NCBI RefSeq assembly: GCF_002482385.1
Contig: NZ_DLFW01000045.1
Location: 1-64,000 of the forward strand
Length of the DNA stretch: 64,000 bases
DNA from: Dysgonomonas sp. UBA7710
Lineage (GTDB): Bacteria; Bacteroidota; Bacteroidia; Bacteroidales; Dysgonomonadaceae
Direction: 5' to 3'
Made by a program: the position numbers and the translations under genes. The notes beneath the pieces were generated by a model. That model did not search any database. It had not been told where the DNA came from and saw only the letters and a list, made by a program, of their open reading frames with translations. Position 1 is the stretch's first letter. Every line of letters starts with the position of its first letter. This document shows positions 1 through 8,852 of the stretch, piece by piece.

Positions 1-39
1 TCACAAGCCCCCGCTTCCGCAAAATTAAGACTCCAGTAA
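1..39 (+). other. Possible 3' end of an upstream gene, unidentified
   Basis: Frame 1 reads SQAPASAKLRLQ and then a stop at 37-39, seven bases before a hairpin terminator, so this could be the tail of a protein gene. The same bases could also be the 3' end of a tRNA-Ser-like acceptor (GCTTCC followed by G), but the would-be T loop lacks the conserved A58 and C61. Too little sequence is present to decide. Confidence 0.25.
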
Positions 40-45
40 TAAATG

Positions 46-67
46 AGCGACCAAAAGGTCGCTTTTT
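46..67 (+). terminator. Hairpin terminator, possibly bidirectional
   Basis: AGCGACC (46-52) pairs perfectly with GGTCGCT (57-63) around an AAAA loop and is followed by a T run. On the minus strand the same hairpin directly follows the stop of the open frame at 66-215, so it could serve both directions. Confidence 0.7.
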
Positions 68-215
68 ATTTTTCAATGAAAGCCACTTCTTGCCTGCTTT
101 GTGGTTGTAATTGCCTTCCTCCAGTAAATTGCTTATTCAATTTAAAAGCTCTTGCAGAACCTGAATAATCAGATGAAAAATAATAAGCCGGAAAAGTAAT
201 ATAATCTATATTGCT
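66..215 (-). pseudogene. Startless open frame, possible gene remnant
   Basis: The minus strand is open for 49 codons between stops and reads like protein (it includes DYITFPAYYFSSDYSGSARA and LNKQFTGG...QEVAFIEK). It has no ATG and no visible start signal. It ends directly at a hairpin terminator. I do not recognise a family. It could be the decayed 3' end of a gene, or chance. Confidence 0.25.
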
Positions 216-330
216 TTATCTATAGATAGGAGTTGTTAGCATTTAGTTAATGACTTATCGTTCTTTGATAAAATGTAGTAAGTGAAAAGTGAAAAACGAA
301 AAGTGATGTGCCAAAAGTAGAAAATGATAA

Positions 331-546
331 AGACTGTTACCTTTGTTACCTTTTTTGTAGTTACGAGTTGGCAGACTGTTTGCTGTTGACTGAAACAAGT
401 GTTACCTTTGTTACTTTTTTTAAGAGTTACGGGTAACTGCGCTCTGCGGGCAGTTACGGGTTTGCTGGCGTCTTATTTTGTTTCACGCAGAAATGCAAAG
501 GCGCAAGTTTTTATATCTTATCAGTTGTTAACTGATGACTGATAAC
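331..546 (+). repeat. Mosaic intergenic repeat, copy 1
   Basis: Non-coding sequence made of recurring words: GTTACCTTTGTTACCTTTTT (twice), GAGTTACGGGTAACTGC with CTCTGCGGGCAGTTACGGG, CGTCTTATTTTGTTTCACGC, GCAAAGGCGCAA and CAGTTGTTAACTGATGACTG. The same words in the same order occur inverted at 5479-5735 and 45706-46045, and a shorter set at 61224-61403. Within 69-702 I see no other gene. Confidence 0.8.
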
Positions 547-665
547 GGCCACTTATACAATAGCCAAAACCACCGACTGATATAGTATCAGCTAAACGCT
601 GAAAGATGTATTAGCTTTTATATCCATAACTTACACTTATTATTCATAATTCCTAACTATTTCCC

Positions 666-673
666 TATCTTTG
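666..673 (+). promoter_or_regulatory. Candidate -7 promoter box for rlmD
   Basis: TATCTTTG fits the Bacteroidota -7 consensus TAnnTTTG and lies 30 bp before the rlmD start codon. No clear -33 TTTG is visible. Confidence 0.5.
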
Positions 674-702
674 CATCCATTTCCGAAACTAAAGAAACAT
701 CA

Positions 703-2118
703 ATGAGCCGAAAGAAAAAAGAACTTCCTCTGATAGAGAATGTACAGATTGTAGATATAGCTGCTGAAGGCAAGGCCATAGCTAAAGTCGATGATTTGGT
801 AGTGTTTATCCCGTATGTAGTACCGGGTGATATAGTCGATTTACAGATCACCCGTAAGAAAAATAAGTATGCGGAGGGTAAACCGGTCCGGTTTGTAACA
901 TACTCTCCTGACCGGGTAGACGCATTCTGTGAACATTTCGGTATCTGTGGCGGATGTAAATGGCAGATACTACCATATCCGGAACAGTTGAAATTCAAAC
1001 AAAAACAGGTAACTGATAATCTTACCCGTATAGGGAAAATAGAATTACCTGAAATTCAGTCTATTTTGGGTTCGGAAAAGACAGAGTTTTACCGGAATAA
1101 ACTGGAATACACTTTCTCTAATAAAAAATGGCTGACTTTGGAGCAATTACGTTCGGCAGGGGACTTTGCTGATATGAATATGGATGCATTGGGTTTTCAT
1201 ATTCCGGGGATGTTCGACAAGGTACTGGATATCAATAAGTGCTGGTTGCAAGATGATGTTTCAAACCAGATACGCAACTTTATCCGTCAGTACTGCCATG
1301 AAAAAGAGTATGCTTTTTTTGACCTGCGGAACAGGCGGGGATTGATGCGTAACCTAATCATCCGCACATCTACTACCGGCGAATTGATGGTTATTGTTGT
1401 ATTCTATGATGACGGGAAACAACAGCAGGAAGATTTGCTGAAAGCCATTGCCGACAAGTTTCCTCAGATTACAGCCCTGCTGTATATTATCAACCAAAAG
1501 GCGAATGATACGATCACCGATCAGGAAGTACTGACATGGAAAGGCAATGACTTTATCTATGAAGAGATGGAAGGCCTTAAATTCAAGATTGGCCCGAAAT
1601 CATTCTATCAGACAAATAGTGAGCAGGCTTATAATCTATATAAAATTGCACGGGATTTTGCGCAGTTGAATGGGGATGAGCTTGTGTATGACTTATACAC
1701 GGGAACAGGCACAATTGCTAACTTTGTGGCACGCCAGTCTAAAAAGGTTGTTGGGATAGAGTATGTGGAAGATGCTATTGAGGATGCTAAGTTCAATTCA
1801 CAGAATAATAAGATAGATAATACACTGTTCTATGCCGGGGATATGAAGGATATACTTACTCAGGACTTCATTAATGAACATGGCCGTCCGGATGTAATTA
1901 TTACAGACCCTCCACGCGCAGGTATGCATGACGATGTTATCAAGTCCATACTGTTTGCCGAACCTCAGCGGATTGTGTATGTAAGCTGTAATCCTGCTAC
2001 CCAGGCCCGGGATCTGTCTTTATTGGACGAAAAATATAAAGTTACGAAAGTTCAGCCGGTAGATATGTTTCCCCATACTCACCATGTAGAGAATGTGGTT
2101 CTGTTGGAGATACGGTAA
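703..2118 (+). CDS. rlmD: 23S rRNA (uracil-1939-C5)-methyltransferase RlmD
   Basis: This 471-residue protein is a SAM-dependent RNA m5U methyltransferase of the TrmA/RlmD family, which methylates U1939 of 23S rRNA. An N-terminal TRAM-like beta domain covers about residues 10-65. Cys76, Cys82, Cys85 and probably Cys180 form the [4Fe-4S] site (CEHFGICGGC). The SAM motif is DLYTGTGTIANF from residue 330. DPPRAG (402-407) and the catalytic Cys429 in VSCNP complete the active site. The length is normal for the family. Because TrmA-type paralogues share these motifs, the exact target base (U1939 or U747) is inferred. It is transcribed alone, convergent with the next operon; its stop is 15 bp from that operon's end. 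Confidence 0.9.
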   Translation: MSRKKKELPLIENVQIVDIAAEGKAIAKVDDLVVFIPYVVPGDIVDLQITRKKNKYAEGKPVRFVTYSPDRVDAFCEHFGICGGCKWQILPYPEQLKFKQKQVTDNLTRIGKIELPEIQSILGSEKTEFYRNKLEYTFSNKKWLTLEQLRSAGDFADMNMDALGFHIPGMFDKVLDINKCWLQDDVSNQIRNFIRQYCHEKEYAFFDLRNRRGLMRNLIIRTSTTGELMVIVVFYDDGKQQQEDLLKAIADKFPQITALLYIINQKANDTITDQEVLTWKGNDFIYEEMEGLKFKIGPKSFYQTNSEQAYNLYKIARDFAQLNGDELVYDLYTGTGTIANFVARQSKKVVGIEYVEDAIEDAKFNSQNNKIDNTLFYAGDMKDILTQDFINEHGRPDVIITDPPRAGMHDDVIKSILFAEPQRIVYVSCNPATQARDLSLLDEKYKVTKVQPVDMFPHTHHVENVVLLEIR

Positions 2119-2133
2119 TCCAAGAGCGAAGTA

Positions 2134-3282
2134 TTACTTGAAGGCAAGATATGTCCACACAGGGTAGTGATCGGAATACTTAACCTTATCTACTGTGCAA
2201 TTATAGGATTCGAAGGCGCGGGAGTGTAGTATAAAGTCTATTCTCACCCAGAAATAGTTTTCGTGATAAGTAATCCCCTGTCCAAAGCCCGAATTAGCAT
2301 ATGAATCGACCAAATCGCCCTTCATCGTGCGATAGGCGTATGATATGGGCGTATCATTGAAGTCGCCGCATACAATAGTTGCTTTAGCATCCTGCTTATC
2401 CATAAAACTTCTGATAAGGTTTACCTGCGATTCCCGTATCTGATATGCTGCGCCCAATCTGTCCTGAAGAGTACTGGCCATTTCGTCGAACGATTCCCTG
2501 TCCCTTGTTTTCAGAAAGTCTTTATATAGCTTTTTGTCTTCTGTGGTTAGCCTGTTCGATTCCAAGTGGTTTACAACGAGAGTTACAGTACGGTGGTCTA
2601 TTTCCAGTTTGTGTATAACAGAACCGTTGTATGTGCTTTGGATAGGTATCTTTATGGATTCTGTGATGGGGAACTTTGAATAGCAGGCAATGCCGTAAAT
2701 ATAAGACCTTTTTGTCTTTCTTGATTTCCCTAATTCAATAATAGAATGGTATGGATAGTCTTTCATTATCTCATTTAACTCCTGCACTGAAATGATGCTG
2801 CCCTTACTCTTCTTAGTTGCTACTGCAAACTCCTGGAAGCAAACAATGTCGGCATTACTCTGAGTTACATAGTCGAATATGGGGTTATTCTGAGCCTTTT
2901 CTCCTGTCAGCCAATTGAAGCCCCTGACATTATAAGTGAGGACCTTTATCTTGTTTGCGGGTATATCTTTTTCCTTGGTTTCCATATGTACGGGAAAGCA
3001 GGTAGATATAGGCTGCCAGCAGGCAAGGATTACAACCAACTGTATTAAAGCGTACTTCCACCGAAAGAAAACAGTCCAGAGAATGAGGTAAGCGATGTTG
3101 ATAAACAACAGAATAGGGAATATTAACCCTAAGTAAGCAATGAAGGTTACTTTGGACGGTACTACTGACCATGCTAGTAACGACAGCAGCAATAATATGA
3201 TTGCTACGATGTTAGTCGCAAAGACAGTATATTTAATCACTTTGCCGATCTTCTTCCCTAAAAGGCTACTTGTTGCTGGCAT
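2134..3282 (-). CDS. Membrane-anchored endonuclease/exonuclease/phosphatase-family protein
   Basis: 382 residues. Three hydrophobic segments in about the first 90 residues anchor it in the inner membrane. The rest is an EEP (DNase I-like) domain with the expected metal and catalytic signatures: TYNVRGFNW, the glutamate in CFQEFAV, the His in NHLESNR, GDFNDTP, and the C-terminal SDHYPVW histidine. Members of this fold hydrolyse phosphodiester or phosphomonoester bonds in nucleic acids or lipids; the substrate here cannot be read from sequence. It is the last gene of a minus-strand operon, and its start overlaps the preceding rhomboid gene by 17 bp, so translational coupling is likely. Confidence 0.8.
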   Translation of the reverse strand: MPATSSLLGKKIGKVIKYTVFATNIVAIILLLLSLLAWSVVPSKVTFIAYLGLIFPILLFINIAYLILWTVFFRWKYALIQLVVILACWQPISTCFPVHMETKEKDIPANKIKVLTYNVRGFNWLTGEKAQNNPIFDYVTQSNADIVCFQEFAVATKKSKGSIISVQELNEIMKDYPYHSIIELGKSRKTKRSYIYGIACYSKFPITESIKIPIQSTYNGSVIHKLEIDHRTVTLVVNHLESNRLTTEDKKLYKDFLKTRDRESFDEMASTLQDRLGAAYQIRESQVNLIRSFMDKQDAKATIVCGDFNDTPISYAYRTMKGDLVDSYANSGFGQGITYHENYFWVRIDFILHSRAFESYNCTVDKVKYSDHYPVWTYLAFK

Positions 3283-4153
3283 CGAATAATCGTTTTTTTT
3301 CTGCTGAACTAAGACTATTGTAGCCAGAGGCCTTGAGCTTATCCAGAATGCGGTCTATCTCTTCGGATTCGTTATATTTTCGCTGATTATATTCGTGGTC
3401 AGCCTGATTTTTGTATTTAACCTTCATCTTGGGATTTTTCTTGGACTTAGGTTTCGTTAAATTAACGATAGAATCCATTATTTTGTTTATCCAACGGGTT
3501 ATATCTTTCCCTCTCAGATATTGCTTTGCATATATATATCCCATTAATGCGCCGCCGATGTGGGCTATATGGCCTCCGGGATTACTGGTACTGGTAAGGC
3601 CGATGAAATCGAGAACGAAGATTACCAAAGCTATATAGATAATTTTTATCCGTCCCAAAAAAAGGAGTCCGATTTCAGTATTAGGCCGATAAAATGCAAC
3701 CGCAAATATAATTGCCATTACCGAAGCTGATGCTCCGATCATCGGGGCGTCGCTCATAAGTACAAACATTGGAATCGTGTTGAATGTCAGTACGAAAAGG
3801 GCTGCGCCGGCCAATCCTCCGAGTATATACAAGCTACCGAGACTTTTGGCATTGAAATACGAAAGAAATATCTGCCCGAACCAATACAGCATCAACATAT
3901 TGAATAGTATATGGAAAAAGCCCTCATGAACAAACATATATGTTAACGGTGTCCATAAATGCGTTTTCAATAACTCCAGTTGGGCCGGTATGGCTATATA
4001 GCTGATAATGTAATCAGTGATATCTATATTGAAGAGCTTGGTGACGTTGACCGCTATCAATATCAGGAAAACACATATATTGATGACAATCAATCGTATC
4101 AATACATCTTTTCGCTTAAGTATCGGTTTTATATTATCCGAAAATATTCCCAT
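3266..4153 (-). CDS. Rhomboid-family intramembrane serine protease
   Basis: 295 residues with about six membrane segments. Rhomboids cleave membrane-spanning substrates inside the bilayer. The catalytic dyad is visible: Ser142 in GASAS (a variant of the usual GxSG) and His198 in AHIGG. The supporting HxxxN (His81 and Asn85 in HILFNM) is also present. A charged cytoplasmic tail of about 80 residues follows the last helix. The gene overlaps its neighbours at both ends, by 20 bp with the upstream rhomboid gene and by 17 bp with the EEP gene, so all three are likely made as a set. Substrates are unknown. Confidence 0.85.
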   Translation of the reverse strand: MGIFSDNIKPILKRKDVLIRLIVINICVFLILIAVNVTKLFNIDITDYIISYIAIPAQLELLKTHLWTPLTYMFVHEGFFHILFNMLMLYWFGQIFLSYFNAKSLGSLYILGGLAGAALFVLTFNTIPMFVLMSDAPMIGASASVMAIIFAVAFYRPNTEIGLLFLGRIKIIYIALVIFVLDFIGLTSTSNPGGHIAHIGGALMGYIYAKQYLRGKDITRWINKIMDSIVNLTKPKSKKNPKMKVKYKNQADHEYNQRKYNESEEIDRILDKLKASGYNSLSSAEKKRLFDASNK

Positions 4154-4892
4154 TTGTAGTAAATCCTTTTTTACGCCAGTAAAGTAATATAATGAGACCT
4201 GTTATAAGCCCTCCGAGATGGGCAAAGTGCGCCACATTATCACCAACTCTATCCACTACGCCTAATGAAAGCTCAATAACACCATATCCGATAACAAACC
4301 ACTTTGCTTTGATTGGTATCGGTGGAAACAAGAGCATAAGTTCCGCATTAGGGAATAGCATGCCGAATGCAACCAGTATTCCAAAAACAGCGCCTGATGC
4401 GCCCAGCATTGCACCATTTAGCAGCCCATTTAAATCACCATATAAAGGATTCGTATAATTTAAACCCTGTGCTATTATTGCAGCGCCTTCATTATATACA
4501 GTAGAAATGACCTCTGCCGGTAGAGTAGCTTCCAGCGATTGCAAGCGAAAATATGTAACAATCATCTGCAGCGCAGCCGCTCCTATTCCTGTAATTATGT
4601 AATATACAAAGAATTTCTTAGGCCCCCACACTGTTTCCAATACGCGCCCAAACATAAAAACTGCAAACATATTGAAGAATAAATGGCTAATGCCACCATG
4701 CATAAACATGTATGTTATAATCTGGTGAGGCATAAAAAGGGATGAGGTGACGTAATGAAGAGACAGGTAATTGTTCAGGTTCACTACATCTTTCAGCATC
4801 ACAGTCGCAAAATACGCTAATACATTTATGATAAGTAGATTCCGGGTAACAACCGGAATGGAACTCATAAAGCCCGCACTATTCTGATTCAT
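4134..4892 (-). CDS. Rhomboid-family intramembrane serine protease
   Basis: 252 residues and about six membrane helices. The catalytic Ser166 lies in the canonical GASGAVFG, His225 in AHLGG, and the oxyanion-side His70/Asn74 in HLFFN. A long loop separates the central helices (about 115-155). It is the first gene of the minus-strand operon, and its 3' end overlaps the next rhomboid gene by 20 bp. Two adjacent active-looking rhomboids suggest duplication followed by divergence; the two share motifs but little other sequence. Substrates are unknown. Confidence 0.88.
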   Translation of the reverse strand: MNQNSAGFMSSIPVVTRNLLIINVLAYFATVMLKDVVNLNNYLSLHYVTSSLFMPHQIITYMFMHGGISHLFFNMFAVFMFGRVLETVWGPKKFFVYYIITGIGAAALQMIVTYFRLQSLEATLPAEVISTVYNEGAAIIAQGLNYTNPLYGDLNGLLNGAMLGASGAVFGILVAFGMLFPNAELMLLFPPIPIKAKWFVIGYGVIELSLGVVDRVGDNVAHFAHLGGLITGLIILLYWRKKGFTTNGNIFG

Positions 4893-5037
4893 TATCTTTT
4901 CTTAAAAATTGTTTTTTCAAAGCCCAAAAGTACTTATATTTTTTCTTTTTCATTCTAAAATGATGTCTACATTTAGATATTTTGCGATTTAGCATGAGTT
5001 TTTCCGTTTTTTTTTTATGATTATTAAATAAAACACT

Positions 5038-5045
5038 TATATTTG
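5038..5045 (+). promoter_or_regulatory. Candidate -7 promoter box for the HU gene
   Basis: TATATTTG matches TAnnTTTG. A long T tract lies at the -33 position. Transcription would start near 5052 and give an AT-rich leader of about 68 nt. Confidence 0.5.
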
Positions 5046-5119
5046 AAAACTAGAAACGGAAATAGAGTAAAACGTAATTTCAGTTATATAATGTTTAATT
5101 AATCATTACAAAATTTATT

Positions 5120-5386
5120 ATGAACAAGACAGAACTTATCAATGCTATTGCTGAAAAATCAGGCTTGAGCAAAGTAGATTCTAAAAAAGCTTTAGAAGCT
5201 TTTATCGAATCAGTAACAGGTGAAGTTAAAGCAGGTGGAAAAGTAGCCCTAGTTGGTTTCGGAACATTCTCTGTAACTCAAAAAGCTGCTAGAAAAGGTA
5301 TTAATCCTAGAACTAAAGCAGTTATCAACATTCCTGCTAAGAAAACTGTTAAATTTAAAGCTGGAGCTGATTTAGCTGCATTGTAA
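5120..5386 (+). CDS. HU-family DNA-binding protein
   Basis: 88 residues, the normal length of a histone-like HU subunit. These are basic dimers that bend and compact DNA in the nucleoid. Visible family marks are the N-terminal helices (MNKTELINAIAEKSGLS), the GFGTFSV turn and the DNA-binding arm GINPRTKAVINIPAKKT ending in VKFKAG. It stands alone with its own promoter and a strong terminator 30 bp after the stop. Codon use is simple and A/T-rich, as expected for an abundant protein. Confidence 0.93.
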   Translation: MNKTELINAIAEKSGLSKVDSKKALEAFIESVTGEVKAGGKVALVGFGTFSVTQKAARKGINPRTKAVINIPAKKTVKFKAGADLAAL

Positions 5387-5415
5387 TTTAACTATTACAT
5401 TTCTAAAAGATAAAG

Positions 5416-5445
5416 AGCAGAGAAGAAATCCTTCTCTGCTTTTTC
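5416..5445 (+). terminator. Rho-independent terminator of the HU gene
   Basis: A perfect 10-bp stem, AGCAGAGAAG (5416-5425) with CTTCTCTGCT (5431-5440), five-base loop, followed by TTTTC. Confidence 0.9.
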
Positions 5446-5478
5446 TTTATATCCATTACCGGACCTTTTTGTAATCTG

Positions 5479-5735
5479 AAAAAGGTAACAAAGGTAACAC
5501 TTTTTTCAGTGAACAGTTAACAGTCATCAGTTAACAACTCGTATCGTAAGATGTAAAAACTTTGCGCCTTTGCGTCTCTGCGTGAAACAAAATAAGACGC
5601 AAGCCAACCCGTAACTGCCCGCAGAGCGCAGTAACCCGTAACTCTTAAAAAAGGTAACAAAAGTAACACTTTTTCTACCTATTACTTTTTACCCTCTTTG
5701 TAGCCTCCCCTTGGGGAGGTTGGAGGGGCCAATCA
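5479..5735 (-). repeat. Mosaic intergenic repeat, copy 2 (inverted)
   Basis: Read on the minus strand this repeats copy 1 word for word: CTCTGCGGGCAGTTACGGG, CGTCTTATTTTGTTTCACGC, GCAAAGGCGCAAAG, GTTAACTGATGACTGTTAAC, and GTTACCTTTGTTACCTTTTT at its far end. It starts with a module (CTCCCCAAGGGGAGG, then GAGGGTAAAAAGTAATAGG) that it shares with copy 4 at 61.2 kb. It fills the HU-argS gap, and no gene is seen there. Confidence 0.8.
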
Positions 5736-5830
5736 ATACTTCAAAGAACTCTAAGCTGGTACCCGAAAGCTACTTCTTATTCCATAGATAAAACTTCTCC
5801 GCTTTTATAAGCTTTATAGATAGTTTTTTA

Positions 5831-5838
5831 TAATTTTG
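5831..5838 (+). promoter_or_regulatory. Candidate -7 promoter box for argS
   Basis: TAATTTTG matches TAnnTTTG and lies 35 bp before the argS start. The -33 region is T-rich without an exact TTTG. Confidence 0.5.
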
Positions 5839-5873
5839 CAAACTTAATAATGAAAGTAATAAATAACTGATAT

Positions 5874-7670
5874 ATGAAGATTGAAGCCAAGTTGCAGGAA
5901 AACGTAATAAAGGGAATTGAAATCCTTTACGGACAAACGGTATCGCCCGGGCAGGCCTCATTACAAAAAACGAAAAAAGAGTTTGAAGGTCACCTTACCC
6001 TTGTAGTTTTCCCTTTTTTGAAAATGTCAAAGAAAGGACCCGAGCAAACTGCGCAGGAAATAGGGGAGTGGCTTGTTGCAAACACCTCTGAAGTAGAAAG
6101 CTTTAATGTAATAAAGGGCTTCCTTAACCTGACTATAGCCGGAGCATGTTGGTTGCAGGAACTTAATTCTGTACGTTCTGTTGAGAATTACGGGATTCAT
6201 GAGGTTAAAGCAGATGCCCCGTTGGTTATGGTAGAATATTCTTCTCCAAATACAAATAAACCCTTACATTTGGGACATGTGCGTAACAATCTGCTTGGAT
6301 TCGCTTTGTCCGAAGTGTTAAAAGCAAATGGCAAAAGGGTATTGAAGACCAATATCGTAAACGACCGTGGTATCCATATCTGCAAATCCATGTTGGCATG
6401 GCAGAAGTGGGGTAATGGAGAAACCCCCGAATCGAGCGGTAAAAAAGGAGACCATCTGGTAGGTGACTATTATGTATTGTTCGACAGGCATTATAAAGCC
6501 GAGTTGGCGGAGTTGCAAGAAAAAGGATTGTCGAAAGAAGAGGCCGAGGCTCAGTCCGAATTGATGGGTGCAGCCCGCGAAATGCTTCGCAAGTGGGAAG
6601 CCGGAGACGCCGATACGGTTTACTTATGGAAAATGATGAATTCATGGGTTTATGCAGGTTTTGATGAAACATATAAGAAGCTGGGAGTAGACTTTAATGA
6701 GATATATTACGAATCGGAAACTTATCTGGATGGAAAAGAGACAGTTCTCGACGGTTTAAAAAGAGGTGTCTTCTATCAGAAAGAAGATGGTTCGGTATGG
6801 GCTGATCTTACAGCCGAAGGGCTGGATCATAAATTGCTTCTGCGTAGCGATGGTACTTCGGTTTATATGACTCAGGATATAGGTACTGCGCAGCAACGGT
6901 TTAAGAAGCATCCCGAACTGAACGAGATGATTTATGTAGTGGGTAACGAGCAGAATTATCATTTTCAGGTGCTATCCATCGTTTTGGACAAGCTGGGTTA
7001 CGAATTTGGTAAGGGACTTGTACATTTCTCGTATGGTATGGTGGAACTTCCCGAAGGTAAGATGAAATCGCGTGAAGGCACGGTTGTAGATGCCGATGAC
7101 CTTGTCGAAGAAATGGTATCCACTGCCAAAATAACGTCCGAAGAGTTGGGTAAACTGGACGGGGCTACAGAAGATGAAGCAAACAATATTGCCCGTATCG
7201 TAGGGATGGGCGCTCTGAAATATTTTATCCTTAAAGTAGATCCGAAGAAGAACATGACCTTTAATCCGAAAGAATCTATCGACTTTAACGGAAATACAGG
7301 GCCGTTTATACAATATACCTACGCACGTATCCAATCGGTAATCCGTAAAGCCGGTGAACAGGGATTGTCTATTCCTGCATCGTTGCCTGTTGATACGGAA
7401 TTGACAGCCAAAGAAGAAAACCTTATACAGTTGCTTTCCGATTATGCTTCCGTAGTGAAGCAGGCCGGAGATGAGTACAACCCTGCGTTAATCGCGAATT
7501 ACATATACGATCTGGTAAAGGAATATAACCAATTCTACCACGACTATACAATACTGAAAGAAGAAAATACGGCGTTGAAGGATTTCCGCCTCGTTCTTTC
7601 GCACGAAGTGGGTAAAATAGTAAAAAGCGGTATGTCGCTGTTAGGTATAGAAGTTCCGGACAGAATGTAA
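5874..7670 (+). CDS. argS: Arginine--tRNA ligase
   Basis: 598-residue class I aminoacyl-tRNA synthetase that charges tRNA-Arg. The N-terminal additional domain (about 1-115) is followed by the Rossmann catalytic core with HLGH (132-135, the HIGH signature). The KMSKS-equivalent loop is GKMKSREGT (from about residue 397). The C-terminal DALR anticodon-binding domain (about 480-598) contains FIQYTYARIQSV near its start. Length is normal. It is a single gene converging on a lipoprotein gene, with only 4 bp between the two stops. Confidence 0.95.
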   Translation: MKIEAKLQENVIKGIEILYGQTVSPGQASLQKTKKEFEGHLTLVVFPFLKMSKKGPEQTAQEIGEWLVANTSEVESFNVIKGFLNLTIAGACWLQELNSVRSVENYGIHEVKADAPLVMVEYSSPNTNKPLHLGHVRNNLLGFALSEVLKANGKRVLKTNIVNDRGIHICKSMLAWQKWGNGETPESSGKKGDHLVGDYYVLFDRHYKAELAELQEKGLSKEEAEAQSELMGAAREMLRKWEAGDADTVYLWKMMNSWVYAGFDETYKKLGVDFNEIYYESETYLDGKETVLDGLKRGVFYQKEDGSVWADLTAEGLDHKLLLRSDGTSVYMTQDIGTAQQRFKKHPELNEMIYVVGNEQNYHFQVLSIVLDKLGYEFGKGLVHFSYGMVELPEGKMKSREGTVVDADDLVEEMVSTAKITSEELGKLDGATEDEANNIARIVGMGALKYFILKVDPKKNMTFNPKESIDFNGNTGPFIQYTYARIQSVIRKAGEQGLSIPASLPVDTELTAKEENLIQLLSDYASVVKQAGDEYNPALIANYIYDLVKEYNQFYHDYTILKEENTALKDFRLVLSHEVGKIVKSGMSLLGIEVPDRM

Positions 7671-7674
7671 TATT

Positions 7675-8742
7675 TTATTCGGAAACAGAATCAGAATCTC
7701 TTTCAAGATCAAGGGGTTCTTCCTCTATCCCAAGCTGTTCTTTCAGCTTGGGTATATTTTTTAGCCTTGTTTCCAGTTCTGTCTTATATAGGGCTACCTG
7801 AATGGCCAGTTCCGACCGGCTCTTTTCGGGTAACATCTCAAAAGCTGTGTTTATCCATTTTACGGCATTTTCTATGTCATCGAGGGATTCATTTGCTAAA
7901 GCGATATTGGATGCCAGACGTATTTTCTTTGTGGGTTTATTATTGTCGTACAGTTTACCCCAGATATCCGCGGCTTCCGGCCACTTTCCCTGTTCTACAT
8001 ATTTCGCGGCTTGCTTCATCTCCGAAGAGTTGTCCGAATAATACCATCGCTGACTTGTCTTCCATGAAGGTATAAAGTTGCCGGTCATTTTATCGGCGCC
8101 TACTACCGACATTTCGGTAACAAGGCTGTTTATTTCGTCTACGTTGTTCTTTATCCGGCTCCAGTCTGTCATTTCCTGTCTGAAAAGGCTATCTATAAGT
8201 CCGATTGGGCCGGCGTATTGGGAACCATCTTTGGCGTACACTCTCATAATAACGCCTAGTTTAGAGCCAAGAATACTGTAATTACTAAAATATGCCGTGT
8301 TTTCTGTTTCCAGTTGAGCGGAAATGGCGAACAGATTGAGAGATAATAATGCATCCGCATCTTTCTCGTGGCAAATGGCTTGAACTTTCCTTACCGGCAG
8401 TAGAGTTATATCATTGTTCGATCCATCATATGTTTTATAAGGATATAGTTCTACTTTGTTGAAGTATTTTTCCTCACTCATAAACTTAGTCAGTGAGTTC
8501 AGGAATATTGTGCGTGCGCTGTCCATCGATAAGATAGACGGGCCGTTATTTGGGTTTTCGGTTTCGTCGTCATTGTCTAATGTAGGGCTGTTGTCTACAA
8601 TAACTACATTCGTAACTTCCGGAGGGAAAGATATAAATGCGGGTTGCCGTATATCTATTGAAATAAAATTGGTTGTGGTACACGAACTCAATATATATAT
8701 CAATATAATGGAGGTTAATATCTGTTTCATAATACGTTTCAT
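7675..8742 (-). CDS. Lipoprotein of the Bacteroidota DUF6340-like type
   Basis: 355 residues. The signal peptide ends in a lipobox (IYILSSC), so this is an exported lipoprotein. The mature start (TTTNFISIDIRQPA...FPPEVTNVVIVDNSP) resembles Bacteroidota lipoproteins that I know as DUF6340; that match is from memory. The C-terminal third is helical and TPR-like (KQAAKYVEQGKWPEAADIWG, ALANESLDDIENAVKWINTA). Function is unknown; a scaffolding or envelope role is inference. Two in-frame ATGs (8742 and 8730) could start it. It is divergent from the helicase gene. Confidence 0.65.
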   Translation of the reverse strand: MKRIMKQILTSIILIYILSSCTTTNFISIDIRQPAFISFPPEVTNVVIVDNSPTLDNDDETENPNNGPSILSMDSARTIFLNSLTKFMSEEKYFNKVELYPYKTYDGSNNDITLLPVRKVQAICHEKDADALLSLNLFAISAQLETENTAYFSNYSILGSKLGVIMRVYAKDGSQYAGPIGLIDSLFRQEMTDWSRIKNNVDEINSLVTEMSVVGADKMTGNFIPSWKTSQRWYYSDNSSEMKQAAKYVEQGKWPEAADIWGKLYDNNKPTKKIRLASNIALANESLDDIENAVKWINTAFEMLPEKSRSELAIQVALYKTELETRLKNIPKLKEQLGIEEEPLDLERDSDSVSE

Positions 8743-8839
8743 TTGATGCTAACTCTTTATTTTCAATCTCATCGCGACAGGGCATAAATGCCGGAAGATA
8801 ACAAATGACTCTTCGACCCTAAATGTACAAAATAAGCAT

Positions 8840-8847
8840 TATATTTG
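8840..8847 (+). promoter_or_regulatory. Candidate -7 promoter box for the helicase gene
   Basis: TATATTTG matches TAnnTTTG. Transcription would begin near 8853, exactly where the leader sequence shared with nrfH begins. Confidence 0.5.
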
Positions 8848-8852
8848 TAATA

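Noticed and set aside
1..20. Possible 3' end of a tRNA-Ser or tmRNA
   Set aside because: The acceptor-like GCTTCCG fits a serine tRNA, but the T loop would lack A58 and C61, and only 20 bases are present.
331..546. CRISPR array, because of repeated short words
   Set aside because: The words are irregularly spaced, differ in length and occur once or twice per locus; there are no equal repeats and spacers and no cas genes.
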